A DNA stretch of 64,000 nucleotides, taken from Pantoea ananatis LMG 2665 (GTDB lineage: Bacteria; Pseudomonadota; Gammaproteobacteria; Enterobacterales; Enterobacteriaceae). Numbering within the stretch: the first letter of the stretch is position 1; each line of letters starts with the position of its first letter. The DNA lies in NCBI RefSeq assembly GCF_000710035.2, contig NZ_JMJJ01000006.1, forward strand, positions 1-64,000, written 5' to 3'. Below the pieces are notes generated by a model that searched no databases, had not been told where the DNA came from, and saw only the letters and a list, made by a program, of their open reading frames with translations. Both the position numbers and the translations under genes were made by a program. Shown piece after piece: positions 40,400 through 50,986 of this stretch.

Positions 40400-40878
40400 G
40401 CCGGTTCTACTTTCAACAGTAAGGCCACCGCTTCACAGGCAATACCTTCACCCCGACCGGTAAAACCGAGTTTCTCGGTGGTGGTGGCTTTAACGTTAAC
40501 CTGGTCCATGTGGCAGCCCAGATCTTCGGCAATGTTAATGCGCATTTGCGGCACGTGCGGCAGCATTTTAGGTGCCTGGGCAATCAGCGTGACATCGACG
40601 TTGCCAATGCAGTAGCCTTTGGCCTCAATGCGACGCCATGCTTCACGCAACAGCCCGCGGCTGTCCGCGCCTTTGAACGCCGGATCGGTGTCCGGGAACA
40701 GCTTGCCAATATCGCCCATGGCCACCGCGCCCAACAGCGCATCGGTGAGCGCATGCAGCGCCACATCACCATCGGAATGGGCAATAAAGCCATACTCAAA
40801 TGGGATTCGCACACCGCCAATCACCAGCGGACCTTCTCCACCGAAGGCGTGAACGTCAAAACCGTGACCGATACGCAT
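40396..40878 (-). CDS. ispF: 2-C-methyl-D-erythritol 2,4-cyclodiphosphate synthase
   Basis: Cyclising step of the MEP isoprenoid pathway. The zinc ligands lie in [11 protein letters not shown] (Asp8, His10) and His42, with [17 protein letters not shown] and the C-terminal [20 protein letters not shown]. 160 aa. Overlaps ispD by one base (TAATG). Confidence 0.97.
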   Translation of the reverse strand: MRIGHGFDVHAFGGEGPLVIGGVRIPFEYGFIAHSDGDVALHALTDALLGAVAMGDIGKLFPDTDPAFKGADSRGLLREAWRRIEAKGYCIGNVDVTLIAQAPKMLPHVPQMRINIAEDLGCHMDQVNVKATTTEKLGFTGRGEGIACEAVALLLKVEPA

Positions 40879-41594
40879 TATGTGCTCTCCTTTGACTGAA
40901 TCTGACTGAGATAAAAAGCCGCCAGGGCTAAGTCTTCCGGGCGGGTAACTTTGATGTTGTCGCTACGGCCTGTTACCAGCTCAGGATGATAACCGCAGTA
41001 CTCCAGCGCCGAGGCTTCGTCGGTAATGGTCGCCCCTTCGTTCAAGGCTCGCATCAAGCTGGCCGTCAGTAAGGCCCGGGGGAAAAATTGCGGGGTTAAA
41101 GCGTGCCACAGGTTGTCGCGATCGACAGTGTGCGCAATCGCCGCCTGACCAGGCTCGCCGCGTTTCATGGTGTCACACACGGGCGCCGCCAGAATGCCGC
41201 CCGTTTTGCTGGTTTCCCGCAACTGCAGCAGACGATCCAGGTCGTCAGGATGCAGGCAAGGCCGTGCCGCATCGTGAACCAGCACCCAGCTGGCACCCTG
41301 AGCTGCCTGCAGGCCGGCCAGAACCGACTCCGCGCGAGTATCGCCCCCGGTGACGCAAATCACGCGCGGATCGTCTGCCAGAGGCAAAGCAGCAAAGTGC
41401 CGATCGTCTGGGCTTAACGCGACGATAACCTGCGAGACAGCTGGATGGGAAAACAGACGGGCAATGCTGTGTTCCAGAAGGGTGTGCTGACCAATCGTCA
41501 GATACTGTTTAGGGCAGGTTGCCTGCATGCGGCTGCCGATACCGGCAGCGGGCACAACGGCAATCACATCCGCAGAGTGGGACCGATTGTTCAT
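40878..41594 (-). CDS. ispD: 2-C-methyl-D-erythritol 4-phosphate cytidylyltransferase
   Basis: Third step of the MEP pathway, transferring CMP from CTP. Nucleotide-binding motif [20 protein letters not shown] at about 14-33 and [14 protein letters not shown] are visible. 238 aa. 3 bp downstream of ftsB, in the conserved order ftsB-ispD-ispF-truD. Confidence 0.97.
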   Translation of the reverse strand: MNNRSHSADVIAVVPAAGIGSRMQATCPKQYLTIGQHTLLEHSIARLFSHPAVSQVIVALSPDDRHFAALPLADDPRVICVTGGDTRAESVLAGLQAAQGASWVLVHDAARPCLHPDDLDRLLQLRETSKTGGILAAPVCDTMKRGEPGQAAIAHTVDRDNLWHALTPQFFPRALLTASLMRALNEGATITDEASALEYCGYHPELVTGRSDNIKVTRPEDLALAAFYLSQIQSKEST

Positions 41595-41597
41595 GTT

Positions 41598-41915
41598 TTA
41601 TCGTTGTTGGTTTTGCGCGGCTTGTTGCGCGTTGCGTTTGTTCTGGTCAGGGACCAGACGATAGAAGGTTTCACCAGGCTTAATCATGCCTAATTCGCTG
41701 CGTGCGCGTTCCTCAATCGCTTCAGAGCCGCCATTGAGATCGTCAATTTCAGCAAAGAGTTGATCGTTGCGCATTTTCAATTTGGCGTTATTCGCCTTTT
41801 GTACCGCAACGTCATCGTTGACGCGCGTAAAGTCATGGATGCCGTTCTTACCCAGCCACAATGAATATTGCAGCCAACCCAACAGCACCAACAGCAGTAA
41901 CGTCAGTTTTCCCAT
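41598..41915 (-). CDS. ftsB: Cell division protein FtsB
   Basis: Bitopic inner-membrane protein of the FtsQBL complex. A single transmembrane helix (about 3-21) is followed by a periplasmic coiled coil (about 30-70) with [20 protein letters not shown]. Start set at 41915 ([10 protein letters not shown]), giving 105 aa like E. coli; the longer frame adds residues not seen in the family. Confidence 0.96.
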   Translation of the reverse strand: MGKLTLLLLVLLGWLQYSLWLGKNGIHDFTRVNDDVAVQKANNAKLKMRNDQLFAEIDDLNGGSEAIEERARSELGMIKPGETFYRLVPDQNKRNAQQAAQNQQR

Positions 41916-42083
41916 CCCGCCCCCTAAAAACGGCCCAATCATCCCATAACTTTACCCAGGACTCCACACTGGCAGTAAAAATGGCGTGCAATGCCGTTTA
42001 GGCAGACAAAAAAGGGAGGAAAAGATCGGACGCAAAGCAGGAAAACTTTTGTAACCTGCTGCTGCGTTTGGACATCAGTGTCC

Positions 42084-42404
42084 TTACCAGCGGGACAGAA
42101 ACAGGAACAGTAACCAGAACTGACAGGCCACCGCAGCAACGCAGATCAGAACGGTCCAGAGCAGTTGCCCACGGAGCCAGGTATTCAATACCATTCCTGT
42201 GAGAACGGAAACGGGAAACAGGGCCAGGAAAAAGGGCCACGTGTAGAGGAAGAAAAACAGCGTGCTGGAGCCGTACAACAGGAAAGGTATGGCAAGCGCG
42301 CACCAGTAACAGATAAAGCCAATGACGCCTCCAGGAAGGACGGAACGAGGCTCATCCGGTGTACGGTGGTCTTTGCGTGCCAGCATGGGAGTAATGTTCT
42401 GCAT
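42084..42404 (-). CDS. ygbE: Inner membrane protein YgbE (DUF3561)
   Basis: 106 aa with about three hydrophobic segments (about 25-45, 48-70, 78-103), containing GGVIGFICYWCALAIPFLLY. Uncharacterised protein always found between cysC and ftsB in enterobacteria. 55 bp after cysC on the same strand. Confidence 0.88.
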   Translation of the reverse strand: MQNITPMLARKDHRTPDEPRSVLPGGVIGFICYWCALAIPFLLYGSSTLFFFLYTWPFFLALFPVSVLTGMVLNTWLRGQLLWTVLICVAAVACQFWLLFLFLSRW

Positions 42405-42459
42405 AAATATCCTGTCAACGCGAAGGCGGCAAAACGAAAGGCGCTTTGCCGCTGTCTGT

Positions 42460-43065
42460 TCAGGAACTGATAATATCGCGCTGACGCAGCAGATCTAACA
42501 ATTGGGCCGTCAGTTTTGTAACCAATTGTTCCCCGTTAAGCCAGATTTCTGGCTGGTCCGGCGCTTCATAAACGCTGTCTATTCCGGTGAAATTCTGTAA
42601 CTCGCCTGCACGGGCTTTTTTGTACAACCCTTTAGGATCGCGCGCTTCACACACTGCCAGCGGCGTGTCGACAAAAACCTCGATAAACCGGTCGCTGTCC
42701 AGCAGATCGCGCACCATCTGGCGCTCGGCACGGTGCGGTGAGATAAAGGCGGTAAGGACGACCAAACCGGCATCCACCATCAATTTGGCTACCTCGCCTA
42801 CACGGCGGATATTCTCTTTACGATGTTCATCGCTAAAGCCCAGATCGCGACACAACCCGTGACGGACATTATCGCCGTCCAGCAGATAGGTGCTGACACC
42901 GATGCGGTGTAGCGCCTGCTCCAGCGCCCCCGCAACGGTGGATTTACCGGACCCCGAAAGGCCGGTAAACCACAGTACCACGCCCTGATGGCCATGTTGC
43001 TGTTCGCGTGCCTGCCGCGTAACCGGATGGTCATGCCATACTACGTTTTCATCGTGTTGGGCCAT
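42460..43065 (-). CDS. cysC: Adenylyl-sulfate (APS) kinase
   Basis: Phosphorylates APS to PAPS. P-loop [17 protein letters not shown] (about 33-49), [16 protein letters not shown] and [20 protein letters not shown] are present. 201 aa. Last gene of the cysG-cysD-cysN-cysC run; its ATG overlaps the cysN stop by 1 bp. Confidence 0.97.
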   Translation of the reverse strand: MAQHDENVVWHDHPVTRQAREQQHGHQGVVLWFTGLSGSGKSTVAGALEQALHRIGVSTYLLDGDNVRHGLCRDLGFSDEHRKENIRRVGEVAKLMVDAGLVVLTAFISPHRAERQMVRDLLDSDRFIEVFVDTPLAVCEARDPKGLYKKARAGELQNFTGIDSVYEAPDQPEIWLNGEQLVTKLTAQLLDLLRQRDIISS

Positions 43066-44492
43066 TACTGACCGCCCAGCAGATCGCGCGCATTCCAGTG
43101 CGGGAAGTGGCGACGGACCAGTGCATTAAGCTCGAGTTCGAACGCGCTGAACTCGCCGTTGTGCTGCGGCCGATCGTTCAGTGGTTCATGAATCAGCCCA
43201 GCGCCTACGGTGACGTTACTCAGACGGTCAATAATGATCATGCCGCCGGTTACGGGATTTTGCTGATAGCTGTCAAGCACCAGCGGCTCATCAAACGTAA
43301 ACTCAGCAAGGCCAATCCCGTTCAGCGGCAGATTGTCCACCTGCCGTTTCTCCAGTGAATTAATCTCAACCTGGTGAATGACCTTTTCCACTCGCGCACG
43401 GGCTTTCTTACCGGCGATTTTTACATCGTAGCTCTGTCCGGCCTGAAGCGGCTGCTCAGCCATCCACACCACATCGACGGTGGCGGACTGAACGGCGCGC
43501 AGTTCGGCGCTGGCGTCCACTAACAGATCGCCACGGCTGATATCGATTTCGTCGTTTAAGACCAGCGTAATGGCCTCGCCCGCTCCCGCTTCCTGCAGAT
43601 CGCCGTCAAAGGTCACAATGCGGGCAATGGTGGACTCCACGCCTGAAGGCAGGACTTTAACGCGCTGTCCTACTTTCACCACGCCAGAGGCCAGCGTACC
43701 GGCATAACCGCGGAAGTCGAGATTGGGACGATTAACATACTGCACCGGGAAACGCATCGGCTGGTGATCCACCACCGCGTTTAACTCCACGGTTTCCAGA
43801 ACGTCGAGTAACGTCGGGCCGCTGTACCACGGCATGCTCTGGCTCTGTGAGGCGACGTTTTCGCCTTCCAGCGCCGACATCGGCACAAAGCGAATATCCA
43901 GATCTTCAGGCAACTGGCCGGCAAAATCGAGGTAATCCTGCTTGATCTGCTCAAACACAGACTGCTGGTAATCCACCAGATCCATTTTGTTTATCGCCAC
44001 AACCAGATGCTTGATGCCCAGCAGCGTCGAAATAAAGCTGTGGCGACGCGTCTGATCCAGTACGCCTTTGCGGGCGTCGATCAGCAGGATCGCCAGGTCA
44101 CAGGTTGATGCGCCCGTTGCCATATTGCGGGTGTACTGCTCATGGCCTGGCGTGTCGGCGATGATGAACTTACGCTTTTCGGTGGAGAAATAGCGATAGG
44201 CGACATCAATGGTAATTCCCTGCTCGCGCTCGGCCTGTAAACCATCGACCAGCAGCGCCAGATCCAGTTTCTCGCCCTGGGTGCCGTGACGTTTGCTGTC
44301 GCTTTGTAATGAAGACAGCTGATCTTCATAGATCTGACGCGTGTCATGCAGCAAGCGGCCAATCAGCGTACTTTTGCCGTCATCGACGCTGCCGCAGGTC
44401 AGAAAACGCAGCAGGCTTTTATGTTGTTGTGCGGTCAGCCAAGCTTCAACGCCGCCCTGTTCGGCAATCTGTTGTGCAATTACGGTATTCAT
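43065..44492 (-). CDS. cysN: Sulfate adenylyltransferase large subunit (GTPase)
   Basis: EF-Tu-like GTPase that drives sulfate activation by CysD. G1 [15 protein letters not shown] (about 34-48), [11 protein letters not shown] and NKMDLVDY motifs are visible, followed by two beta-barrel domains. 475 aa as in E. coli. 11 bp after cysD. Confidence 0.97.
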   Translation of the reverse strand: MNTVIAQQIAEQGGVEAWLTAQQHKSLLRFLTCGSVDDGKSTLIGRLLHDTRQIYEDQLSSLQSDSKRHGTQGEKLDLALLVDGLQAEREQGITIDVAYRYFSTEKRKFIIADTPGHEQYTRNMATGASTCDLAILLIDARKGVLDQTRRHSFISTLLGIKHLVVAINKMDLVDYQQSVFEQIKQDYLDFAGQLPEDLDIRFVPMSALEGENVASQSQSMPWYSGPTLLDVLETVELNAVVDHQPMRFPVQYVNRPNLDFRGYAGTLASGVVKVGQRVKVLPSGVESTIARIVTFDGDLQEAGAGEAITLVLNDEIDISRGDLLVDASAELRAVQSATVDVVWMAEQPLQAGQSYDVKIAGKKARARVEKVIHQVEINSLEKRQVDNLPLNGIGLAEFTFDEPLVLDSYQQNPVTGGMIIIDRLSNVTVGAGLIHEPLNDRPQHNGEFSAFELELNALVRRHFPHWNARDLLGGQ

Positions 44493-44503
44493 CTGGCGTC
44501 TCC

Positions 44504-45412
44504 TTAGAAATAACCCTGACGTTTTTTCAGTTCCATCGAACCGGACTGATCGCGGTCAATCACACGGCCCTGACGCTCGCTGGTGGTGGAAACCAGCATC
44601 TCTTCAATAATCTCAGGCAAGGTTTGCGCTTCAGATTCCACCGCACCGGTCAACGGCCAGCACCCAAGGGTACGGAAACGAACCATGCGCTGTTTGATCA
44701 CTTCACCTGGCTGGAGGTTAATTCGATCGTCATCGATCATCATCAACATGCCATCACGTTCCAGTACGGGACGCGGCGCGGCCAGATAAAGCGGCACGAT
44801 CTCAATGTTTTCCAGGAAGATGTATTGCCAGATATCCAGCTCGGTCCAGTTAGACAGCGGGAAAACACGGATGCTCTCGCCTTTGTTAATCTGGCCGTTG
44901 TAGTTGTGCCACAGTTCCGGGCGCTGATTTTTTGGGTCCCAGCGGTGAAAACGGTCACGGAACGAGTAAATACGCTCTTTGGCACGTGACTTCTCTTCAT
45001 CCCGACGGGCGCCGCCGAAGGCCGCATCAAAGCCGTACTTGTTCAGCGCCTGTTTCAGGCCTTCGGTTTTCATAATGTCGGTGTGCTTGGCACTGCCATG
45101 CACAAAGGGGTTGATCCCCATCGCCACCCCTTCGGGATTGCGATGTACCAACAGCTCCGCGCCCATCGCTTTGACGGTGCGGTCGCGGAATTCATACATC
45201 TCGCGAAATTTCCAGCCGGTGTCCACGTGCAGCAACGGAAACGGCAACGTGCCTGGATAGAAGGCCTTACGCGCCAGATGCAGCATGACAGAGGAATCCT
45301 TGCCGATGGAATACATCATGACCGGATTGCCGAATTCGGCTGCCACTTCGCGGATAATATGGATGCTCTCCGCCTCCAGTTGGCGCAGATGAGTGAGTCG
45401 TTTTTGGTCCAT
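44504..45412 (-). CDS. cysD: Sulfate adenylyltransferase subunit 2
   Basis: Catalytic subunit of ATP sulfurylase, forming APS from sulfate and ATP. PP-loop motif [13 protein letters not shown] at about 34-46 and the [18 protein letters not shown] segment are visible. Start chosen at 45412 (MDQKRLTHL), giving 302 aa, the family length. 11 bp after the cysG stop, so in one operon. Confidence 0.97.
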   Translation of the reverse strand: MDQKRLTHLRQLEAESIHIIREVAAEFGNPVMMYSIGKDSSVMLHLARKAFYPGTLPFPLLHVDTGWKFREMYEFRDRTVKAMGAELLVHRNPEGVAMGINPFVHGSAKHTDIMKTEGLKQALNKYGFDAAFGGARRDEEKSRAKERIYSFRDRFHRWDPKNQRPELWHNYNGQINKGESIRVFPLSNWTELDIWQYIFLENIEIVPLYLAAPRPVLERDGMLMMIDDDRINLQPGEVIKQRMVRFRTLGCWPLTGAVESEAQTLPEIIEEMLVSTTSERQGRVIDRDQSGSMELKKRQGYF

Positions 45413-45423
45413 CGTTTTTCCTC

Positions 45424-46839
45424 TCAAGCCAGATTGACAACGGCGGACTCGCGAGCCCCCTGCTGTGCCGAATGCTGAAACCAGGCCAGTTGCCCGTGTA
45501 AATTAACCACTTCCCCAATCACCAGCAGGGCCGGGGAAGGCGCTGACGCTGCCAGCGTCTCCAGATGTTCGAGTGTGCCGGTCAATACCTGTTGATCCGG
45601 CCGGGTACCGCGCCCAATCACCGCAACCGGTGTTGAGGCGGCGCGCCCATGAAGAATAAGCTGCTGGCTGATGTGAGCGGCCTTGACAGCGCCCATGTAA
45701 ATCGCCAGCGTCTGACGGGCACGCGCGAGGGATGGCCAGTCAATATCATCGCCATCCGGACGGCAGTGTCCGGTGATAAACAGCACGCTTTGTGCGTAAT
45801 CACGGTGCGTCAGCGGAATGCCGGCATAGGCGGTAGCCCCTGCGGCGGCCGTTACGCCAGGCACGACCTGGAATGGAATGCCCGCTTGCTGCGCCGCCTG
45901 CAACTCTTCGCCGCCGCGGCCAAAAATAAAGGGATCGCCGCCTTTAAGGCGCACCACACGTTTGCCTTTCTGCGCCAGCTGCACCATCAACTGGTTAATT
46001 TCGTCCTGCGGCAGGAGATGGGCGCTGGCACGCTTGCCTACGCAGATACGATCGGCATCACGCCGGACCAGATCGAGCACCTCATCGCTGACGAGATGAT
46101 CGTAGAGCACCACGTCCGCCAACTGCATCACCTGCAGTCCGCGCAGGGTTAACAGGCCGCTGTCGCCGGGTCCCGCGCCAACCAGAATAATTTCGCCCTG
46201 TCGGGGCGGCTGATCGCCCAGTTCGCTATCCAGCGTCTGTTTAGCGGCCGTAACGTCGCCCGTCGCCATCTGACTGGCAAAACGGCCATTAAATATTCTT
46301 TCCCAGTAACGACGGCGATCGGACATACGGCTGAAGCGAGCTTTGACTTTGTCACGCCACTGACCCGCCAGCTCGGCCATCTGGCCCAGATGGGATGGCA
46401 GCAGCGTTTCGAGTTTCTCGCGCAGCATGCGGGCCAGCACCGGCGCGGTGCCACTGGAGGAGATCGCCACGACCAGTGGCGATCGATCAACAATAGAGGG
46501 GAAAATAAAGCTGCATTTAGGCTGATCGTCTACCACGTTTACCAGCTTGTGGCGGGCATTCGCTTCGTCATAGACCTGCGCATTCAGCGCATTGTCATCG
46601 GTAGCGGCAATGACCAGAAAGACCTTGTCGAGCTGAGCGGGTTCAAAGGACGTGGCCAGCCATTCAAGCTGCTGTTCATCCAGCAAAGCCTGTAACTCGG
46701 GGCAGAGTTCGCGTGAGGCGATTTGAATGCGCGCCCCGGCCCGACGCAGCAGCTCAATCTTGCGCGCCGCGATATCTCCGCCGCCGACGACCAGTACGGG
46801 TCGACCTGCGAGATCGGCAAAAAGAGGCAAATAATCCAC
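45424..46839 (-). CDS. cysG: Siroheme synthase (multifunctional)
   Basis: Three activities in one chain: uroporphyrinogen III methylation, precorrin-2 dehydrogenation and ferrochelation. N-terminal CysG-A with [15 protein letters not shown] (about 18-32), C-terminal SUMT domain from about 215 with [13 protein letters not shown]. 471 aa. It is first in the operon with cysDNC; in E. coli cysG is with nirBDC, so here siroheme supply is tied directly to sulfate assimilation. The upstream 46840-47092 gap has repeated ATTCC half-sites that might bind CysB. Confidence 0.96.
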   Translation of the reverse strand: MDYLPLFADLAGRPVLVVGGGDIAARKIELLRRAGARIQIASRELCPELQALLDEQQLEWLATSFEPAQLDKVFLVIAATDDNALNAQVYDEANARHKLVNVVDDQPKCSFIFPSIVDRSPLVVAISSSGTAPVLARMLREKLETLLPSHLGQMAELAGQWRDKVKARFSRMSDRRRYWERIFNGRFASQMATGDVTAAKQTLDSELGDQPPRQGEIILVGAGPGDSGLLTLRGLQVMQLADVVLYDHLVSDEVLDLVRRDADRICVGKRASAHLLPQDEINQLMVQLAQKGKRVVRLKGGDPFIFGRGGEELQAAQQAGIPFQVVPGVTAAAGATAYAGIPLTHRDYAQSVLFITGHCRPDGDDIDWPSLARARQTLAIYMGAVKAAHISQQLILHGRAASTPVAVIGRGTRPDQQVLTGTLEHLETLAASAPSPALLVIGEVVNLHGQLAWFQHSAQQGARESAVVNLA

Positions 46840-47092
46840 GTTAACCCTAGTGTTGTTACGAAGCGTTATCGCGACTATACGTTCACAGGTTTATTGAGAT
46901 GAAATTACGAATTGGAATGAGATGTTACCGAATGGAATAACGCCCGGCAAAAGCTCAGAACAAAATGTGCTTAGCGAATGATCTTATGAGGCTTTCCGGA
47001 CGATTCAAATTGTGTAATCACCGTCACAGTTTCATACTAGGCACAAAAAAAATATGGCCCTCTTTTACGGAATGATCCACAAGGAACCCGAC

Positions 47093-48103
47093 ATGTCTGC
47101 CTTTCTCCGCCTGGCCGTACTGCTTGGCGGCTGCATTATTTTCAGCGCTCAGGCCGTGACCGACCTCACCGGGCACTTTGCTGAGCAACAGGTTCGTCAT
47201 ATTGCCACCTATTTTCCCGGCCGCATGAGCGGAAGCCCGGCTGAACTGATGGCGGCCGACTATCTGCAGCAGCAGTTTACCCAACTCGGTTTTGAAACTA
47301 ATACCCGGCAGTTTAATACCGGCTACAGCTGGCATGAAAATGACGGTACCTCGCGCTGGCATAAGCTTACTGCTACATCGGTTATTGCCGCGCGTGGAGG
47401 CAGTGCGCCCCAGGAAATCCTGGTTGTCGCCAGCCTGGATACCTGGATTCCGCTTACCCGCAGTGAAACCGCGCGCAGCGTAGGCGGATTGCGTTTGCAA
47501 GGCGTTGATGACAATGCATCCGGGCTTGGCGTGATGCTGGAACTGGCCCGGCAGATGAGTCATAAACCGCTCCATTATGGCGTGCGCTTTGTCGCGCTCA
47601 GCGCCAGCGAATCACAGTTGCACGGCATGGAAGACTATGTGGCACGCATGAGTGAGAAAGAGAAAAAAAATACGCTGCTGGTGATCGATCTCAACAGCCT
47701 GATTACGGGCGACCACCTTTATTTCAACAGCGGCATCAACACGCCGCGCGCCGTGCGTAAACAGACCAGCGAACGCGCCTTAATGCTGGCTCGCCGCTAT
47801 GGCATTTCTGCCGTCAGTCGTCAGATGAAGAGCACTGATTTTCAGGGCATCAATCCTTTCGACGCGGCAGGATTCCCTTTGCTTGATGTCACTGCGCGAA
47901 ACTGGAACCTGGGCAGCAAGGATGGTGAACAGCAACGCACCCGTTCCCGGCATTTCCCGGATGGCACGACCTGGCATCAGACCGATCGCGATAATCTGGA
48001 TTTTTTAGATCACTGGCTACCCGGCCGGATTGGTCTTCGTACCCATGACAGCGTTAAAGTGCTGCTGCCATTGCTGAGCGAGTTAACCAACCCCAAAGTG
48101 TGA
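47093..48103 (+). CDS. iap: Iap-like M28-family aminopeptidase homologue, probably inactive
   Basis: Periplasmic homologue of the E. coli alkaline phosphatase isozyme-conversion protease. ATG at 47093 follows AAGGAA and opens a signal peptide (about 1-22, cleaved near SAQA). 336 aa; the match to Iap is good throughout (VRHIATYFPGRMSG, LYFNSGINTP, NWNLGSKDG). Compared with E. coli Iap and M28 enzymes, the metal His of HLD is Ser114, the catalytic Glu of EE is Ser172 (Glu173 kept) and a ligand Asp is Asn201; Asp140 and the late WH His remain. Loss of activity is an inference. The residue comparison relies on the remembered E. coli sequence. Confidence 0.85.
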   Translation: MSAFLRLAVLLGGCIIFSAQAVTDLTGHFAEQQVRHIATYFPGRMSGSPAELMAADYLQQQFTQLGFETNTRQFNTGYSWHENDGTSRWHKLTATSVIAARGGSAPQEILVVASLDTWIPLTRSETARSVGGLRLQGVDDNASGLGVMLELARQMSHKPLHYGVRFVALSASESQLHGMEDYVARMSEKEKKNTLLVIDLNSLITGDHLYFNSGINTPRAVRKQTSERALMLARRYGISAVSRQMKSTDFQGINPFDAAGFPLLDVTARNWNLGSKDGEQQRTRSRHFPDGTTWHQTDRDNLDFLDHWLPGRIGLRTHDSVKVLLPLLSELTNPKV

Positions 48104-48112
48104 GGACAGACG

Positions 48113-48397
48113 ATGTATGTCATTTACCTGAGTTATTTTCGACCCATCGAGGAAGTGGAAGCCCTGCTGGCACCCCATATAACGTGGCTGGATCGCTATT
48201 TTGACAACGGTGAGTTTATTGCTGCCGGCCGCAAAGATCCCCGCACGGGCGGCATGATCATGGTAAGAGACATGGATCGCGCCCGGCTGGATACGATTCT
48301 GGCGGAAGATCCCTTTGTCGCCGTGGCCCATTATGAGGTCACAAAGGTCAACGTGACGCGCACAGCCGATGCGTTTGCGGGGCTGAAAGACCTGTAG
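48113..48397 (+). CDS. YciI-like family protein
   Basis: 94-aa ferredoxin-like-fold protein of the YciI/DGPF superfamily: MYVIYLSYFRPIEEVEALLA, HITWLDRYFDNGEFIAAG and EDPFVAVAHYEVTKVNV are typical. The family contains a conserved His-Asp pair and a few members act as dechlorinases, but most have no known function. 9 bp after iap on the same strand, so co-transcribed with it. Confidence 0.85.
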   Translation: MYVIYLSYFRPIEEVEALLAPHITWLDRYFDNGEFIAAGRKDPRTGGMIMVRDMDRARLDTILAEDPFVAVAHYEVTKVNVTRTADAFAGLKDL

Positions 48398-48464
48398 CCC
48401 CTGAGCCAACAGCGTCGGGCGCCCCGTTTCCCCACGCGGCGCTGCTTTCAACTTGCCCGTCGGC

Positions 48465-49217
48465 TCAGGTAAAGTCAGACAGCTTCTGACCCGCGTTAAT
48501 TAAGGTTTTCAGCAGCATCTGACGCCGCGCTTCTGGTGTATCCCGGCTGACCATAAAACAGATGGCCGCCACCGCCAGATCGTTGCGGGCGCGAATAGGC
48601 GCAGCCATACAGCAGGTAAAGCTCTCTGACAGCCCTTCCGTCATAGAGTAGCCAAGATGCCCGGCCCGGTGAATGTCAGCCAGAAAGTCCTGCTTATCCA
48701 GCACCTTCCCGTTCGCCAGCTGGTAATCTTCTTCCGGGATCAGGGCCAAAATCGCCTCATCGCTCCAGTTACTCAGCAGCAAGCGGCCGGTGGCTGTCCA
48801 GGGAATCGGGATTTTAACGCCGATATCGGAGGTTATCTTGAACGGATGGGCATTGCTCTCTGACAGCACCACCGTGTATTTATTGCCTTCCAGCATACAC
48901 AGCTGCACGGTTTCACCATGCTCAGCAACCATCTCGATCATTAACTGATGGGCACGACGGATCAGGGGATTGTGCGCCATATAATCTGCACCGTAATAGT
49001 GCATTTCACGGCCAAAATAGATACTGCCTTCCGAATCAATTTCGACCAGCCCCGCCTCACTCAACAGATTAACCAGTTCATACACGCTTGAGCGGGGCGC
49101 GCCCGTCGCCTCGATCAGTTCACGCATCGCCATGGGCTGGCGGGCAACGTGTAACTGACGAAAAATCGCGATCACACGGTCCACGCCACGTGCTCTGGCG
49201 GGTTTATCTTCCTGCAT
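48465..49217 (-). CDS. IclR-family transcriptional regulator
   Basis: 250 aa. N-terminal winged helix-turn-helix (about 10-70: VIAIFRQLHVARQPMAMREL, SSVYELVNLLSEAGLV) and C-terminal IclR effector domain (about 80-250) with GHLGYSMTEG and AAPIRARNDL. Divergent from the Rid/ABC/lyase operon and the likely regulator of it. A 15-bp perfect palindrome lies 37 bp upstream of its start. Effector unknown, presumably the transported amino acid or its keto product. Confidence 0.9.
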   Translation of the reverse strand: MQEDKPARARGVDRVIAIFRQLHVARQPMAMRELIEATGAPRSSVYELVNLLSEAGLVEIDSEGSIYFGREMHYYGADYMAHNPLIRRAHQLMIEMVAEHGETVQLCMLEGNKYTVVLSESNAHPFKITSDIGVKIPIPWTATGRLLLSNWSDEAILALIPEEDYQLANGKVLDKQDFLADIHRAGHLGYSMTEGLSESFTCCMAAPIRARNDLAVAAICFMVSRDTPEARRQMLLKTLINAGQKLSDFT

Positions 49218-49579
49218 ACCCTTATTCTCCTGCCCGGATCGTCACGTTAAGGTTGATGTAATACATCATACACAGCCCACTTTGTTTTACCTACGGTCGC
49301 GCACGCTATCCCGCCTTTTCTTTTTTTCGCGACATGCTATTTATCAGGGCACCAAAAGAGCGCACTCAATAATGATAAAAAGAGATCTTCATCACCATTT
49401 ATTTAAAAAACTTATCATTAATGACAAATATTCGTGAAGCCAGTTGTAAAGCATCAAAATAATCCCTGATCAGGCTATTGCAAAAGAAATAACATTGTGC
49501 AAATCTCGACCTATCCGGTATTGCAGATTTAATTCCGGTATATCAGACAAGCTACAGGAATGATTCTAAGGGCACAAGC
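49218..49579. other. Regulatory region between the IclR gene and the Rid operon
   Basis: 362 bp with no gene, AT-rich compared with the surroundings. It contains the palindrome TGATGTAATACATCA (49254-49268) and a spaced inverted repeat AATGATAA (49371-49378) / TTATCATT (49412-49419). Both divergent promoters should be here. No exact IclR consensus is claimed. Confidence 0.55.
49254..49268. promoter_or_regulatory. Candidate operator palindrome upstream of the IclR gene
   Basis: TGATGTA-A-TACATCA is a perfect 15-bp inverted repeat placed where a regulator would block its own gene. Binding protein not determined. Confidence 0.45.
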
Positions 49580-49972
49580 ATGACAATCAAGCGCTATGGC
49601 ACAGAGGGCGGTGTCGGTACCGGAGGACAAAAGCTGCCTTTTGCCCGTGCGGTAGAAGCCGACGGCTGGCTGTATATCTCCGGGCAGACGCCAATGAAAG
49701 ACGGCGAGGTCGTTGAAGGCGGCATCATTGAGCAGACGCGCCTGGCCTTCGACAACTGTCTGACCATTATGCAGGAAGCAGGCTATCGGATTCAGGATGT
49801 GGTGCATGTGACGGCGGTCCTGACGGATGCACGTTACTTCAGCTCATTTAATAAAGTGTTTAGTGAGCTTTTTCATGATAACCCGCCCGCCCGTATTTGC
49901 AGCGTGCAGGACCTGGTTGTGGATTGCAAAGTCGAAGTCGATATGACGTGTTTTAATGCCGAACGGAAATAA
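49580..49972 (+). CDS. Rid-family (RidA/YjgF) enamine/imine deaminase
   Basis: 130 aa of the Rid superfamily; trimeric proteins that hydrolyse reactive enamines such as 2-aminoacrylate released by PLP dehydratases. The conserved arginine is at Arg105 in NPPARICSVQ, the same number as in RidA. LYISGQTPMKDGEVV and NCLTIMQEAGYRIQDVVHVT are family segments. It differs enough from housekeeping RidA to be a specialised paralogue. First gene of the cluster that includes a PLP lyase/deaminase, which explains its presence. Confidence 0.9.
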   Translation: MTIKRYGTEGGVGTGGQKLPFARAVEADGWLYISGQTPMKDGEVVEGGIIEQTRLAFDNCLTIMQEAGYRIQDVVHVTAVLTDARYFSSFNKVFSELFHDNPPARICSVQDLVVDCKVEVDMTCFNAERK

Positions 49973-50096
49973 AAGCTGATTCTTATCTCCCCGGCCAGAA
50001 ATAAACGCATTCGGTATAAAAGTGATAATTAAAAAACGTCTCTCCACATTATTCAATAATGTTGGTGATATCCCTCTTTTATTTGAGAGCAGAAAT

Positions 50097-50939
50097 ATGA
50101 ATACCACTTTCCAGCAAAATGTATTCACCCGGTTCCTGCCTGCCCTGTTCACCGTGGTGGCACTGGCCGGTTGTACGCCAACGGACAATAAAAAGGAAAC
50201 CGCAGGTGCCGCACCGGCATCCACGCTGCAAACCGTGCTTCAGCGTGGCACGTTGCGGGTGGGTGACTGCCTGAGCTTTGCGCCCTTCGGTTTTTACGAT
50301 AAAGCCGGTAATCCCGACGGTTACGATGTGGATCTGGCCAAAGCCCTGGCAAAAGCGATGGGGGTAAAGCTCGAAATGGTGAATACCACCAGCGCTAACC
50401 GCATTCCTAATCTGCAAACCAATAAAGTGGATGTCGTGTTCTGTAATTTCACCCGCAACCTGGAGCGCGCCAAAGAGATTGGTTTTACTCAGCCTTACGT
50501 GGTGGCCAGTGAAGCTATGCTGGTTCGCAAAGTAAGCGGAATCAAATCGGCCCACGACATGGCAGGAAAAACTATCGCGACGGTCAAAGGCTCGACCAAC
50601 GGCGACGAAGTTCGCAGCATGGGGATCGATGTAAAGATCCAGGAATATGATTCCTCTCAGGCAGCGATTCTGGCCGTGAAGCAGGGTCAGGCAGATGCCA
50701 TGATTGAAGATAATAACTTCCTCGCCTATCAGGCCAAACTCGACCCAACACTGGAAGTCACTAATGAAGCCCTGGTTCCACTGGAATACAACGCGTTCGG
50801 CGTCAAGCAAGGCGATCAGGTGTGGACGAACTATCTCAACGAATTCCTGTTTGAAATTAACGCATCAGGTGAGAACGCTCAGCTCTACCAAAAATGGTTT
50901 GGCAGTAAGCCTCGCTATCCGCTGAATCCGCAGTTCTGA
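50097..50939 (+). CDS. Amino-acid ABC transporter substrate-binding lipoprotein
   Basis: 280 aa, family 3 solute-binding protein. Signal peptide with lipobox LAGC (Cys near residue 23). RGTLRVGDCLSFAPFGFYD, GYDVDLAKALAKAMG and NRIPNLQTNKVDVVFCNFTR are the signature segments. A lipid-anchored binding protein is somewhat unusual for this class in Gram-negatives. Start chosen at 50097 (MNTTFQQNV). Ligand not readable; context points to a D- or hydroxy-amino acid. Confidence 0.88.
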   Translation: MNTTFQQNVFTRFLPALFTVVALAGCTPTDNKKETAGAAPASTLQTVLQRGTLRVGDCLSFAPFGFYDKAGNPDGYDVDLAKALAKAMGVKLEMVNTTSANRIPNLQTNKVDVVFCNFTRNLERAKEIGFTQPYVVASEAMLVRKVSGIKSAHDMAGKTIATVKGSTNGDEVRSMGIDVKIQEYDSSQAAILAVKQGQADAMIEDNNFLAYQAKLDPTLEVTNEALVPLEYNAFGVKQGDQVWTNYLNEFLFEINASGENAQLYQKWFGSKPRYPLNPQF

Positions 50940-50986
50940 CAGAAGAGGACACAGGTCACGCCTGTGTCCTCCTGAGGAGGCTTTCT

